DNA from: Schistocerca nitens
Lineage: Eukaryota; Arthropoda; Insecta; Orthoptera; Acrididae
NCBI RefSeq assembly: GCF_023898315.1
Contig: NC_064621.1
Span: 11,158,501-11,222,500 of the forward strand
DNA: 64,000 bases
Direction: 5' to 3'
Shown: positions 1-12,723 of the stretch, piece by piece
Position numbering within the stretch: the first letter of the stretch is position 1
Layout: each line of letters opens with the position of its first letter
The notes under the pieces: generated by a model
The model's input: the letters and a program-made list of their open reading frames with translations, nothing else
Databases searched by the model: none
Told to the model about the DNA's origin: nothing
Program-made: the position numbers and the translations under genes

Positions 1-63
1 AATTCCGATGTAATTTTTGTGTTTCATCGTCACCGTGAAGGTCCAATGGATACAGTAAACCTG

Positions 64-738
64 CAGAGGTGCATCGGAATGTAAAACTGGTGACACAGGA
101 AACGCTCAAAACATAGACAGTAGGAAGACTCAGTCTTCATGTTCTTAAGTCCGCATTGTGTCTCTTATATTTAATTCCGATGCAATTTCTGTGTTTCATC
201 GTCAATAGGAGGTCCAAGGGATACAGTAAACCTGCTGCGGTGCATCGGAATGTAAGACTGGTGACACATGAAACGCTCAAAACATATACAGTAGGAAGAC
301 TCAGTCTTCCTGTACTTAAGTTGGCCCTGTGTCTCTTATATTTAATTCCGATGCAATTTCTGTGTCTCATCGTCAATAGGAAGGTACAAGAGATACAATA
401 AACCTGCAGATGTGCATCGGAATGTAAGACTGGTGCTCAGGAAACGCTCAAAACAGAGACACTACTAAGACTCAGTCTTCCTCTACTTAATTCGTCATAG
501 TGTCTATTACATTTAATTCCGATGTAATTTCTGTGTTTCATCGTCACCGTGAAGGTCCAATGGATATAGTAAACCTGCAGAGGTGCATCGGAATGTAAAA
601 CTGGTGACACGGGAAACGCTCAAAACATAGACAGTAGGAAGACTCAGTCTTCCTGTTCTTAAGCCGGCATTGTGTCTGTAATATTTAATTCCGATGAAAT
701 TTCTGTATTTCGTCGTCAATGTGAAGGTCTAATGGATA
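64..738. repeat. Left copy of a ~675-bp duplicated segment (offset 4476 bp)
   Basis: This stretch matches 4540-5214 almost base for base, including rare variants: CTTCATGTTC with TAAGTCCGC, CCTGCTGCGG, GGTGCTCAGG, TAATTCGTC and GTATTTCGTCG. Similarity stops at about 55/4531 on the left. On the right it stops at about 738/5214, where the two copies read ACAGTAAACCTGCAG and ACATTAAACCTGGAG. It is either the two ends of a 26-monomer duplication or a gene-conversion tract. Confidence 0.85.
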
Positions 739-1309
739 CAGTAAACCTGCAGAGGTGCATCGGAATGCAAAACTGATCACACAGGAAACGCTCAAAACAT
801 AGACACTAGGAAGACTCAGTCTTCCTGTACTTAAGTCGGCATTGTGTCTCTTATATTTAATTCCGATGCAATTTCGGTGTTTCATCGTCAATGGGAAGGT
901 ACAATGGACACAGTAAACGTGCAGAGGTGCATCGGAATGTAAAACTAATGACGCTGGAAACGCTCAAAACATAGACAGTAGGAAGACTATATCTTCCTGT
1001 ACTTAAGTCGACATTGTGTCTCTTATATTTAATTCCGATGCAATTTCTGTGTTTCATCGTCAATGGGAAGGCCCAAGGGATACAGTAAACTTGCAGAGGT
1101 GCATCGGAATGTAAACCTGGTGACACAGGAAACGCTCAAAACATAGACAGTAGGAAGACTAAATCTTCCTGTACTGAAGTCGGTATTGTGTCTCTTATAT
1201 TTAATTCCGATGCAATTTTTGTGCTTCATCGTCAATGGGAAGGTCCAAGGGATACAGTAAACCTGTAGAGGTGCGTCGGTATGCAAAACGGATCACACAG
1301 GAAACGCTC

Positions 1310-1321
1310 AAAAAAAAAAAA
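1310..1321 (+). repeat. A12 tract in a satellite monomer
   Basis: The usual CGCTCAAAACATAGACAG reads CGCTC, then 12 A, then GACAG: the CAT is lost and the A-run is longer. The same monomer carries GCAAAACGGATCACACAGG. Likely slippage after a small deletion. Confidence 0.95.
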
Positions 1322-2874
1322 GACAGTAGGAAGACTCAGTCTTCCTGTACTTCAGTCGGCATTGTGTCTCTTATATTTAATTCCGATGCAATTTCTGTGT
1401 TTCATCGTCAATGGGAAGGTCCAAGGGATACAGTAAACCTGCAGAGGTGCATCGTAATGTAAAACTGGTGACACAGGAAACGCTCAAATCATAGACAGTA
1501 GAAAGATTCAGTCCTCGTGTTCTTAAGTCGGCATTGTGTCTCTAATATTTAATTCCGATGCAATTTCTTTGTTTCATCGTCAATGGGAAGGTCGAAGGGA
1601 TACAGTAAACCAGCAGAGGTGCATCGGAATGTAAAACTGGTGACACAGGAAACGCTCAAAACATTGTCCGTAAGAAGACCCAGTTTTCTTGTACTTAAGT
1701 CGGCGTTGTGTCTCTTATATTTAATTCCGATGCAATTTCTGTGTTTCATCGTCAATGGGAAGGTCCAATGGATACAGTAAAGCTGCAGAGGTGCATCGGA
1801 ATGTAAAACTGGTGACACAGGAAACGCTCAAAACATAGACATTACGAAGACTCAGTCTTCCTGTACTTAAGTCGGCATTGTGTCTCTTATATTTAATTCC
1901 TATGCAATTTCTGTGTTTCATCGTCAATGGGAAGGTCCAAGGGATACAGTAAACCTGCAGAGGCGCATCGGAATGTAAAACTGATGACACAGGAAACGCT
2001 CAAAGCATAGACAGTAGGAGGGCTCAGTCTTCCTGTACTTAAGTCGGCATTTTCTCTCCTATATTTAAATCGGATGCTATTTCTGTGTCTCATCGTCAAT
2101 AGGAAGGTTCAAGGGATACAATAAACCTGCAGATGTGCATCGGAATGTAAAACTGGTGCACAGGAAACGCTCAAAACAGAGACACTACTAAGACTCAGTC
2201 TTCCTCTACTTAAGTCGTTATAGTGTCTCTTACATTTAATTCCGATGTAATTTCTGTGTTTCATCGTCACCGTGAAGGTCCAAGGGATACAGTAAACCTG
2301 CAGAGGTGCATCGGAATGTAAAACTGGTGACACAGGAAAAGCTCGAAACACAGACCGTAAGAATACTCAGTTTTCTAGTACTTAAGTCGGCGTTGTTTCT
2401 CTTATATTTAATTCCGATGCAATTTCTGTGTTTCATCGTCAATGGGAGGGTCCAATAGATACAGTAAACCTGCAGAGGTGCAACGTAATGTAAAACAGGT
2501 GACACAGGAAACGCTCAAATCATATACCGTAAGAATACCCAGCTTTCTTGTACTTAAGGCGGCGTTGTGTCTCTTATATTTAATTCCGATGCAATTTCTG
2601 TGTTTCATCGTCAATGGGAAGGTCCAATGGATACAGTAGACCTGGAGAGGTGGATCGGAATGTAAAACTGGTGACACAGGAAACGCTCAAAACATAGACA
2701 GTAGGAAGACTCAGTCTTCCTATTCTTAAGTCGGCATTGTGTCTCTTATATTTAATTCCGATGCAATTTCTGTGTTTGATCGTCACTGTGAAGGTCCAAT
2801 GGATACAGTAAACCGGCAGAGGTGCATCGGAATGTAAAACTGGTGACACAGGAAACGCTCAAAACATAGACAGT

Positions 2875-2893
2875 AGGAAGACTCAGTCTTCCT
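2875..2893. other. Palindrome present in most monomers (9-bp arms, 1-base centre)
   Basis: Example site. AGGAAGACT, C, AGTCTTCCT is a perfect inverted repeat at monomer positions 122-140, and most consensus-like monomers have it. The CAGACATTAGG type (for example 14047-14067) extends the arms to 10 bp. The m7 type keeps 7-bp arms around CTAAA. AflII ACTTAAGT follows 2 bases later as a second short palindrome. A structural or binding role is inference. Confidence 0.9.
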
Positions 2894-2930
2894 GTACTTA
2901 AGTCGGCATTGTGTCTCTTATATTTAATTC

Positions 2931-3011
2931 CGATGCAATTTCTGTGTCTCACCGTCAATGGGAAGGTCCAAGGGTAAACAGTAAACCTGCAGAGGTGCAT
3001 CGGAATGTAAA
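2931..3011. other. Spaced 11-bp inverted repeat within the monomer (example)
   Basis: In the consensus, ATTCCGATGCA (monomer positions 2-12) is the exact reverse complement of TGCATCGGAAT (positions 70-80), with 57 bases between. The example monomer shows both arms intact. Variants such as GATGTAATT or GGTGCAACGTAATG weaken it in some subtypes. Its regular recurrence is seen directly; a function is not established. Confidence 0.85.
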
Positions 3012-4065
3012 ACTGGTGACACAGGAAACGCTCAAAACATAGACAGTAGGAAGACTCAGTCTTCCTGTTCTTAAGTCTGCATTGTGTCTCTAATATTTAA
3101 TTCCGATGGAATTTCTGTGTCTCATCGTCATTAGGAAGGTCCAATGGATACAGTAAACCTGGAGAGGTGCATCGGAGTTTAAAAATGGTGACACAGGAAA
3201 CGCTCAAAACATAGACAGTAGGAAGTCACAGTCTTCCTATTCTTAAGTCGGCATTGTGTCTCTAATATTTAATTCCGATGCAATTTCTGAGTTTCATCGT
3301 CAATGGGAAGGTCCAATGGATACAGTAAACCTGGAGAGGTGCATCTGAATGTAAAACTGGTGACACAGGAAACGCTCAAATCGTAGACAGTAGAAAGACT
3401 CAGTCTTCCTGTACTTAAGACGGCATTGTGTCTCTTATATTTAATTCCGATGCGATTTCTGTGTTTCATCGTCAATGGGGAGGTCCAAGGGATACAGTAA
3501 CCCTGCAGAGGTGCATCGGAATGTAAGACTGGTTACACAGGAAACGCTCAAAACATAGACAGTACTAAGACTCAGCCTTCCTGTACTTAAGGCGGCATTG
3601 TGTCTCTTATATTTAATTCCGATGCAATTTCGGTGTTTCATCGTCAATGGGAAGGTCGAATGGATACAGTAAACCTGCAGAGGTGCATCGGAATGTAAAT
3701 TTGCTGACACAGGAAACGTTCAAAACATAGACCGTAAGAAGACTCAGTCTTCCCGTACTTAAGTCGGCATTGTGTCTCTTATATTTAATTCCGATGCTAT
3801 TTCTGTGTTTCATCGTCAATAGGAAGGTCCAAGGGATACAGTAAACCTGCAGAGGTGCTTCGGAATGCAAAACTGATCACACAGGAAACGCTCAAAACAT
3901 AGACAGTAGGAAGACTCAGTCTTCCTGTACTTAAGTCGGCATTGTGTCTCTTATATTTAATTCCGATGCAATTTCTGTGCTTCATCGTCAATGGGAAGGT
4001 CCAAGCGATACAGTAAACCTGTAGAGGTACATCGGAATGCAAAACTGATCACACAGGAGACGCTC

Positions 4066-4075
4066 AAAAAAAAAA
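4066..4075 (+). repeat. A10 tract in a satellite monomer
   Basis: Same event as at 1310, here 10 A, in a monomer with ATGCAAAACTGATCACAC. It lies one decayed 16-mer period (2756 bp) from the first. Confidence 0.95.
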
Positions 4076-4539
4076 GACAGTAGGAAGACTCAGTCTTCCT
4101 GTACTTGAGTCGGCATTGTGTCTCTTATATTTAATTCCGATGTAATTTCTGTGTTTCATCGTCAATGGGAAGGTCCAAGGGATACAGTAAACCTGCAGAG
4201 GTGCATCGGAATATAAGACTGGTGACACAGGAAACGCTCAAAACATAGACAGTACTAAGACTCAGTCTTCCTGTACTTAAGGTGGCATTGTGTCTCTTAT
4301 ATTTAATTACGATGAAATTTCTGTGTTTCATCGTCAATGGGAAGGTCGAAGGCATACAGTAAACCAGCAGAGTTGCATCGGAATGTAAAACTGGTGACAC
4401 AGGAAACGCTCAAAACATAGACCGTAAGAAGACTCAGTTTTCTTGTACTTAAGTCGGCGTTGTGTCTCTTATATTTATTTCCGATGCAATTTCTGTGTTT
4501 CATCGTCAATGGGAAGGTCCAATGGATACAGTAAAGCTG

Positions 4540-5214
4540 CAGAGGTGCATCGGAATGTAAAACTGGTGACACAGGAAACGCTCAAAACATAGACAGTAGG
4601 AAGACTCAGTCTTCATGTTCTTAAGTCCGCATTGTGTCTCTTATATTTAATTCCGATGCAATTTCTGTGTTTCATCGTCAATAGGAGGTCCAAGGGATAC
4701 AGTAAACCTGCTGCGGTGCATCGGAATGTAAGACTGGTGACACATGAAACGCTCAAAACATATACAGTAGGAAGACTCAGTCTTCCTGTACTTAAGTTGG
4801 CCCTGTGTCTCTTATATTTAATTCCGATGCAATTTCTGTGTCTCATCGTCAATAGGAAGGTACAAGAGATACAATAAACCTGCAGATGTGCATCGGAATG
4901 TAAGACTGGTGCTCAGGAAACGCTCAAAACAGAGACACTACTAAGACTCAGTCTTCCTCTACTTAATTCGTCATAGTGTCTATTACATTTAATTCCGATG
5001 TAATTTCTGTGTTTCATCGTCACCGTGAAGGTCCAATGGATATAGTAAACCTGCAGAGGTGCATCGGAATGTAAAACTGGTGACACGGGAAACGCTCAAA
5101 ACATAGACAGTAGGAAGACTCAGTCTTCCTGTTCTTAAGCCGGCATTGTGTCTGTAATATTTAATTCCGATGAAATTTCTGTATTTCGTCGTCAATGTGA
5201 AGGTCTAATGGATA
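4540..5214. repeat. Right copy of the ~675-bp duplicated segment
   Basis: Partner of 64-738. Its right third (4991-5214) is also the start of the first 15-mer HOR copy, so the segment links the diverged left flank to the 15-mer block. It includes the diagnostic TATTTCGTCGTC monomer found again at 7760 and 10338. Confidence 0.85.
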
Positions 5215-7567
5215 CATTAAACCTGGAGAGGTGCATCGGAATGTAAAACTGGTGACACAGGAAACGCTCAAAACATAGACATTACGAAGACTCAGTCTTC
5301 CTGTACTTAATTCGGCATTGTCTCTTACATTTAAATCCGATGCAATTTCTGTGTCTCATCGTCAATAGGAAGGTTCAAGGGATACAGTAAATCTGCAGAG
5401 GCGCATCGGAATGTAAAACTGATGACACAGGAAACGCTCAAAGCATAGACAGTAGGAGGGCTCAGTCTTCCTGTACTTAAGTCGGCATTGTGTCTCCTAT
5501 ATTTAAATCCGATGCAATTTCTGTGTCTCATCGTCAATAGGAAGGTTCAAGGGATACAATAAACTTGCAGATGTGCATCGGAATGTAAAACTGGTGCACA
5601 GGAAACGCTCAAAACAGAGACACTACTAAGACTCAGTCTTCCTCTACTTAAGTCGGCATAGTGTCTCTTACATTTAATTCCGATGTAATTTTTGTGTTTC
5701 ATCGTCACCGTGAAGGTCCAATGGATACAGTAAACCTGCAGAGGTGCATCGGAATGTAAAACTGGTGACACAGGAAACGCTCGAAACACAGACCGTAAGA
5801 ATACTCAGTTTTCTAGTACTTAAGTCGGCGTTGTTTCTCTTATATTTAATTCCGATGCAAATTCTGTGTTTCATCGTCAATGGGAGGGTCCAATGGATAC
5901 AGTAAACCTGCAGAGGTGCAACGTAATGTCAAACAGGTGACACAGGAAACGCTCAAATCATATACCGTAAGAATACTCAGTTTTCTTGTACTTAAGGCGG
6001 CGTTGTGTCTCTTATATTTAATTCCGATGCAATTTCTGTGTTTCATCGTCAGTGGGAAGGTCCAAGGGATACAGTAAACCTGCAGAGGTGCATCGGAATG
6101 TAAAACTGGTGATACAGGAAACGCTCATAACATAGACCGTAAGAAGACCCTGTTTTCTTGTACTTAAGTCGGCGTTGTGTCTCTTATACTTAATTCCGAT
6201 GCAATTTCTGTGTTTCATCGTCAATGGGAAGGTCCATTGGATACAGTAAACCTGCAGAGGTGCATCGGAATGTAAAACTGGTGACGCTGTAAAGGCTCAA
6301 AGCATAGACAGTAGGAAGACTAAATCTTCCTGTACTGAAGTCGGTATTGTGTCTCTTATATTTAATTCCGATGCAATTTCTGTGCTTGATCGTCACTGTG
6401 AAGGTCCAAGGGATACAGTGAACTTGCAGAGGTGCATCGGAATGTAAAACTAGTGACACAGGAAACGCTCAAAACATAGACAGTAGGAAGACTCAGTCTT
6501 CCTGTACTTAAGTCGGCATTGTGTCTCTTATATTTAATTCCGATGCAATTTCTGTGTTTCATCGTCAATGGGAAGGTCCAAGGGTAAATAGTAAACCTGC
6601 AGAGGTGCATCGGAATGTAAAACTGGTGACACAGGAAACGCTCAAAACATAGACAGTAGGAAGACTCAGTCTTCCTGTCCTTAAGTCTGCATTTTGTCTC
6701 TTATATTTAATTCCGATGCAATTTCTGTGTTTCATCGTCAATGGGAAGTTCCAATGGATACAGTAAACCTGGAGAGGTGCAAAGGAATTTAAAACTGGTG
6801 ACACAGGAAATGCTCAAACATAGACAGTAGTAAGACTCAGTCTTCCTATACTTAAGTCGGCATTGGGTCTCTTATATTTAATTCCGATGTAATTTCTGTG
6901 TTTCATCGTCAATGGGAAGGTCCAAGGGATACAGTAAACCTGCAGAGGTGCATCGGAATGTAAGACTGGTAACACAGGAAACGCTCAAAACATAGACAGT
7001 ACTAAGACTCTGTCTTCCTGTACTTAAGTCGGCATTGTGTATCTTATATTTAATTTCTATGCCATTTCTGTGTTTCATTGTCATTGGGAATGTCCAATGG
7101 ATACAGTAAACCTGCAGAGGTGCATCGGAATGTAAAACTGGTGTCACAGGAAACGTTCAAACCTTAGACAGTAGGAAGACTCAGTCCTCGTGTTCTTAAA
7201 TCGGCATTGTGTCTCTAATATTTAATTCCGATGCAATTTCTGTGTTTCATCGTCAATGGGAAGGTCGAAGTGATACAGTAAACCTGCAGAGGTGCATCGG
7301 TATAAAAAACTGGTGACACAGGAAACGCTCAAAACATAGACCGTAAGAAGACCCTGTTTTCTTGTACTTAAGTCGGCGTTGTGTCTCTTATACATAATTC
7401 CGATGCAATTTCTGTGTTTACTCGTCAAAGGGAAGGTCCAATGGATACAGTAAACCTGCAGAGGTGCATCGGAATGTAAAACTGGTGACGCTGTAAAGGC
7501 TCAAAACATAGACAGTAGGAAGACTAAATCTTCCTGTACTGAAGTCGGTATTGTGTCTCTTATATTT
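4991..7567. repeat. 15-mer HOR copy A (2577 bp)
   Basis: First copy. It is one base shorter than the others because TGCTCAAACATAG at about 6810 lacks one A found in copies B and C. It has private variants GACACGGGAAAC (5079) and ATACATTAAACC (5210). Sequence to its left is not HOR-like, so 4991 is the block's left edge. Confidence 0.93.
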
Positions 7568-10145
7568 AATTCCGATGTAATTTCTGTGTTTCATCGTCAC
7601 CGTGAAGGTCCAATGGATATAGTAAACCTGCAGAGGTGCATCGGAATGTAAAACTGGTGACACAGGAAACGCTCAAAACATAGACAGTAGGAAGACTCAG
7701 TCTTCCTGTTCTTAAGCCGGCATTGTGTCTGTAATATTTAATTCCGATGAAATTTCTGTATTTCGTCGTCAATGTGAAGGTCTAATGGATACAGTAAACC
7801 TGGAGAGGTGCATCGGAATGTAAAACTGGTGACACAGGAAACGCTCAAAACATAGACATTACGAAGACTCAGTCTTCCTGTACTTAATTCGGCATTGTCT
7901 CTTACATTTAAATCCGATGCAATTTCTGTGTCTCATCGTCAATAGGAAGGTTCAAGGGATACAGTAAATCTGCAGAGGCGCATCGGAATGTAAAACTGAT
8001 GACACAGGAAACGCTCAAAGCATAGACAGTAGGAGGGCTCAGTCTTCCTGTACTTAAGTCGGCATTGTGTCTCCTATATTTAAATCCGATGCAATTTCTG
8101 TGTCTCATCGTCAATAGGAAGGTTCAAGGGATACAATAAACCTGCAGATGTGCATCGGAATGTAAAACTGGTGCACAGGAAACGCTCAAAACAGAGACAC
8201 TACTAAGACTCAGTCTTCCTCTACTTAAGTCGGCATAGTGTCTCTTACATTTAATTCCGATGTAATTTTTGTGTTTCATCGTCACCGTGAAGGTCCAATG
8301 GATACAGTAAACCTGCAGAGGTGCATCGGAATGTAAAACTGGTGACACAGGAAACGCTCGAAACACAGACCGTAAGAATACTCAGTTTTCTAGTACTTAA
8401 GTCGGCGTTGTTTCTCTTATATTTAATTCCGATGCAAATTCTGTGTTTCATCGTCAATGGGAGGGTCCAATGGATACAGTAAACCTGCAGAGGTGCAACG
8501 TAATGTCAAACAGGTGACACAGGAAACGCTCAAATCATATACCGTAAGAATACTCAGTTTTCTTGTACTTAAGGCGGCGTTGTGTCTCTTATATTTAATT
8601 CCGATGCAATTTCTGTGTTTCATCGTCAATGGGAAGGTCCAAGGGATACAGTAAACCTGCAGAGGTGCATCGGAATGTAAAACTGGTGATACTGGAAACG
8701 CTCATAACATAGACCGTAAGAAGACCCTGTTTTCTTGTACTTAAGTCGGCGTTGTGTCTCTTATACTTAATTCCGATGCAATTTCTGTGTTTCATCGTCA
8801 ATGGGAAGGTCCAATGGATACAGTAAACCTGCAGAGGTGCATCGGAATGTAAAACTGGTGACGCTGTAAAGGCTCAAAGCATAGACAGTAGGAAGACTAA
8901 ATCTTCCTGTACTGAAGTCGGTATTGTGTCTCTTATATTTAATTCCGATGCAATTTCTGTGCTTGATCGTCACTGTGAAGGTCCAAGGGATACAGTGAAC
9001 TTGCAGAGGTGCATCGGAATGTAAAACTAGTGACACAGGAAACGCTCAAAACATAGACAGTAGGAAGACTCAGTCTTCCTGTACTTAAGTCGGCATTGTG
9101 TCTCTTATATTTAATTCCGATGCAATTTCTGTGTTTCATCGTCAATGGGAAGGTCCAAGGGTAAATAGTAAACCTGCAGAGGTGCATCGGAATGTAAAAC
9201 TGGTGACACAGGAAACGCTCAAAACATAGACAGTAGGAAGACTCAGTCTTCCTGTCCTTAAGTCTGCATTTTGTCTCTTATATTTAATTCCGATGCAATT
9301 TCTGTGTTTCATCGTCAATGGGAAGTTCCAATGGATACAGTAAACCTGGAGAGGTGCAAAGGAATTTAAAACTGGTGACACAGGAAATGCTCAAAACATA
9401 GACAGTAGTAAGACTCAGTCTTCCTATACTTAAGTCGGCATTGGGTCTCTTATATTTAATTCCGATGTAATTTCTGTGTTTCATCGTCAATGGGAAGGTC
9501 CAAGGGATACAGTAAACCTGCAGAGGTGCATCGGAATGTAAGACTGGTAACACAGGAAACGCTCAAAACATAGACAGTACTAAGACTCTGTCTTCCTGTA
9601 CTTAAGTCGGCATTGTGTATCTTATATTTAATTTCTATGCCATTTCTGTGTTTCATTGTCATTGGGAATGTCCAATGGATACAGTAAACCTGCAGAGGTG
9701 CATCGGAATGTAAAACTGGTGTCACAGGAAACAATCAAACCTTAGACAGTAGGAAGACTCAGTCCTCGTGTTCTTAAATCGGCATTGTGTCTCTAATATT
9801 TAATTCCGATGCAATTTCTGTGTTTCATCGTCAATGGGAAGGTCGAAGTGATACAGTAAACCTGCAGAGGTGCATCGGTATAAAAAACTGGTGACACAGG
9901 AAACGCTCAAAACATAGACCGTAAGAAGACCCTGTTTTCTTGTACTTAAGTCGGCGTTGTGTCTCTTATACATAATTCCGATGCAATTTCTGTGTTTACT
10001 CGTCAAAGGGAAGGTCCAATGGATACAGTAAACCTGCAGAGGTGCATCGGAATGTAAAACTGGTGACGCTGTAAAGGCTCAAAACATAGACAGTAGGAAG
10101 ACTAAATCTTCCTGTACTGAAGTCGGTATTGTGTCTCTTATATTT
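7568..10145. repeat. 15-mer HOR copy B (2578 bp)
   Basis: Second copy, in register with A and C. A private change at about 9731 reads GAAACAATCAAACC where A and C have GAAACGTTCAAACC. Otherwise the diagnostic variants of copy A recur 2577 bp later in the same order. Confidence 0.94.
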
Positions 10146-12723
10146 AATTCCGATGTAATTTCTGTGTTTCATCGTCACCGTGAAGGTCCAATGGATATAG
10201 TAAACCTGCAGAGGTGCATCGGAATGTAAAACTGGTGACACAGGAAACGCTCAAAACATAGACAGTAGGAAGACTCAGTCTTCCTGTTCTTAAGCCGGCA
10301 TTGTGTCTGTAATATTTAATTCCGATGAAATTTCTGTATTTCGTCGTCAATGTGAAGGTCTAATGGATACAGTAAACCTGGAGAGGTGCATCGGAATGTA
10401 AAACTGGTGACACAGGAAACGCTCAAAACATAGACATTACGAAGACTCAGTCTTCCTGTACTTAATTCGGCATTGTCTCTTACATTTAAATCCGATGCAA
10501 TTTCTGTGTCTCATCGTCAATAGGAAGGTTCAAGGGATACAATAAATCTGCAGAGGCGCATCGGAATGTAAAACTGATGACACAGGAAACGCTCAAAGCA
10601 TAGACAGTAGGAGGGCTCAGTCTTCCTGTACTTAAGTCGGCATTGTGTCTCCTATATTTAAATCCGATGCAATTTCTGTGTCTCATCGTCAATAGGAAGG
10701 TTCAAGGGATACAATAAACCTGCAGATGTGCATCGGAATGTAAAACTGGTGCACAGGAAACGCTCAAAACAGAGACACTACTAAGACTCAGTCTTCCTCT
10801 ACTTAAGTCGGCATAGTGTCTCTTACATTTAATTCCGATGTAATTTTTGTGTTTCATCGTCACCATGAAGGTCCAATGGATACAGTAAACCTGCAGAGGT
10901 GCATCGGAATGTAAAACTGGTGACACAGGAAACGCTCGAAACACAGACCGTAAGAATACTCAGTTTTCTAGTACTTAAGTCGGCGTTGTTTCTCTTATAT
11001 TTAATTCCGATGCAAATTCTGTGTTTCATCGTCAATGGGAGGGTCCAATGGATACAGTAAACCTGCAGAGGTGCAACGTAATGTCAAACAGGTGACACAG
11101 GAAACGCTCAAATCATATACCGTAAGAATACTCAGTTTTCTTGTACTTAAGGCGGCGTTGTGTCTCTTATATTTAATTCCGATGCAATTTCTGTGTTTCA
11201 TCGTCAATGGGAAGGTCCAAGGGATACAGTAAACCTGCAGAGGTGCATCGGAATGTAAAACTGGTGATACAGGAAACGCTCATAACATAGACCGTAAGAA
11301 GACCCTGTTTTCTTGTACTTAAGTCGGCTTTGTGTCTCTTATACTTAATTCCGATGCAATTTCTGTGTTTCATCGTCAATGGGAAGGTCCAATGGATACA
11401 GTAAACCTGCAGAGGTGCATCGGAATGTAAAACTGGTGACGCTGTAAAGGCTCAAAGCATAGACAGTAGGAAGACTAAATCTTCCTGTACTGAAGTCGGT
11501 ATTGTGTCTCTTATATTTAATTCCGATGCAATTTCTGTGCTTGATCGTCACTGTGAAGGTCCAAGGGATACAGTGAACTTGCAGAGGTGCATCGGAATGT
11601 AAAACTGGTGACACAGGAAACGCTCAAAACATAGACAGTAGGAAGACTCAGTCTTCCTGTACTTAAGTCGGCATTGTGTCTCTTATATTTAATTCCGATG
11701 CAATTTCTGTGTTTCATCGTCAATGGGAAGGTCCAAGGGTAAACAGTAAACCTGCAGAGGTGCATCGGAATGTAAAACTGGTGACACAGGAAACGCTCAA
11801 AACATAGACAGTAGGAAGACTCAGTCTTCCTGTCCTTAAGTCTGCATTTTGTCTCTTATATTTAATTCCGATGCAATTTCTGTGTTTCATCGTCAATGGG
11901 AAGTTCCAATGGATACAGTAAACCTGGAGAGGTGCAAAGGAATTTAAAACTGGTGACACAGGAAATGCTCAAAACATAGACAGTAGTAAGACTCAGTCTT
12001 CCTATACTTAAGTCGGCATTGGGTCTCTTATATTTAATTCCGATGTAATTTCTGTGTTTCATCGTCAATGGGAAGGTCCAAGGGATACAGTAAACCTGCA
12101 GAGGTGCATCGGAATGTAAGACTGGTAACACAGGAAACGCTCAAAACATAGACAGTACTAAGACTCTGTCTTCCTGTACTTAAGTCGGCATTGTGTATCT
12201 TATATTTAATTTCTATGCCATTTCTGTGTTTCATTGTCATTGGGAATGTCCAATGGATACAGTAAACCTGCAGAGGTGCATCGGAATGTAAAACTGGTGT
12301 CACAGGAAACGTTCAAACCTTAGACAGTAGGAAGACTCAGTCCTCGTGTTCTTAAATCGGCATTGTGTCTCTAATATTTAATTCCGATGCAATTTCTGTG
12401 TTTCATCGTCAATGGGAAGGTCGAAGTGATACAGTAAACCTGCAGAGGTGCATCGGTATAAAAAACTGGTGACACAGGTAACGCTCAAAACATAGACCGT
12501 AAGAAGACCCTGTTTTCTTGTACTTAAGTCGGCGTTGTGTCTCTTATACATAATTCCGATGCAATTTCTGTGTTTACTCGTCAAAGTGAAGGTCCAATGG
12601 ATACAGTAAACCTGCAGAGGTGCATCGGAATGTAAAACTGGTGACGCTGTAAAGGCTCAAAACATAGACAGTAGGAAGACTAAATCTTCCTGTACTGAAG
12701 TCGGCATTGTGTCTCTTATATTT
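10146..12723. repeat. 15-mer HOR copy C (2578 bp)
   Basis: Third copy. Private changes include CACCATGAAGG at 10861 (CACCGTGAAGG in A and B) and GGCTTTGTGTC at 11327. Its last monomer (12552-12723) has the GACGCTGTAAAGGC and ACTAAATCTTCC variants, which also mark monomer m7 of the core HOR. The switch to the core therefore lies inside or next to a monomer type shared by both blocks. Confidence 0.92.

Larger units (their letters stand above)
1..4990. repeat. Left flank: diverged monomers with decayed ~16-mer order
   Basis: About 29 monomers that differ from each other more than those in the core. There is no clean HOR, but traces remain. The stretch at about 1030-1820 resembles 3786-4574 at an offset of 2754-2756 bp (16 monomers). 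The 2-bp change in offset is explained by the two A-tracts, 12 A at 1310 and 10 A at 4066. The stretch at about 2040-2640 resembles part of the 15-mer HOR at 5478-6078 (offset about 3438 bp). No gene is visible in this stretch. Confidence 0.85.
4991..12723. repeat. 15-monomer HOR block, three copies
   Basis: Three consecutive copies of a 15-monomer unit with periods of 2577, 2578 and 2578 bp. Diagnostic monomers recur at fixed offsets. One has GGTGCACAGG with GACACTACTAAGACTC (5595, 8172, 10750). One begins ATTTCTATGCC (7050, 9633, 12210). One has GGTATAAAAAACTGG (7300, 9877, 12455). By eye the copies differ at only a handful of sites per copy, which indicates recent amplification. The block ends where the monomer at 12724 switches to core-type sequence. 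Confidence 0.95.

Noticed and set aside
1..10. Window starting exactly on a monomer boundary as a restriction-fragment or contig end
   Set aside because: AATTCC here is preceded by T in other monomers, so it is not an EcoRI end. A 1-in-172 coincidence, or my choice of phase, explains it.
22..41. Possible CENP-B box (TTTCATCGTCAATGGGAAG)
   Set aside because: Against the core pattern TTCG-4N-A-2N-CGGG the consensus misses three of nine fixed bases. The best variant (CAACGGGAAG at 55208) still misses two. Not enough to call a site.
5360..5376. Pol III B-box-like GGTTCAAGGG in some monomers
   Set aside because: It departs from GGTTCGANNCC at the conserved 3' end, and no A box, tRNA fold or T-run terminator is placed to go with it.
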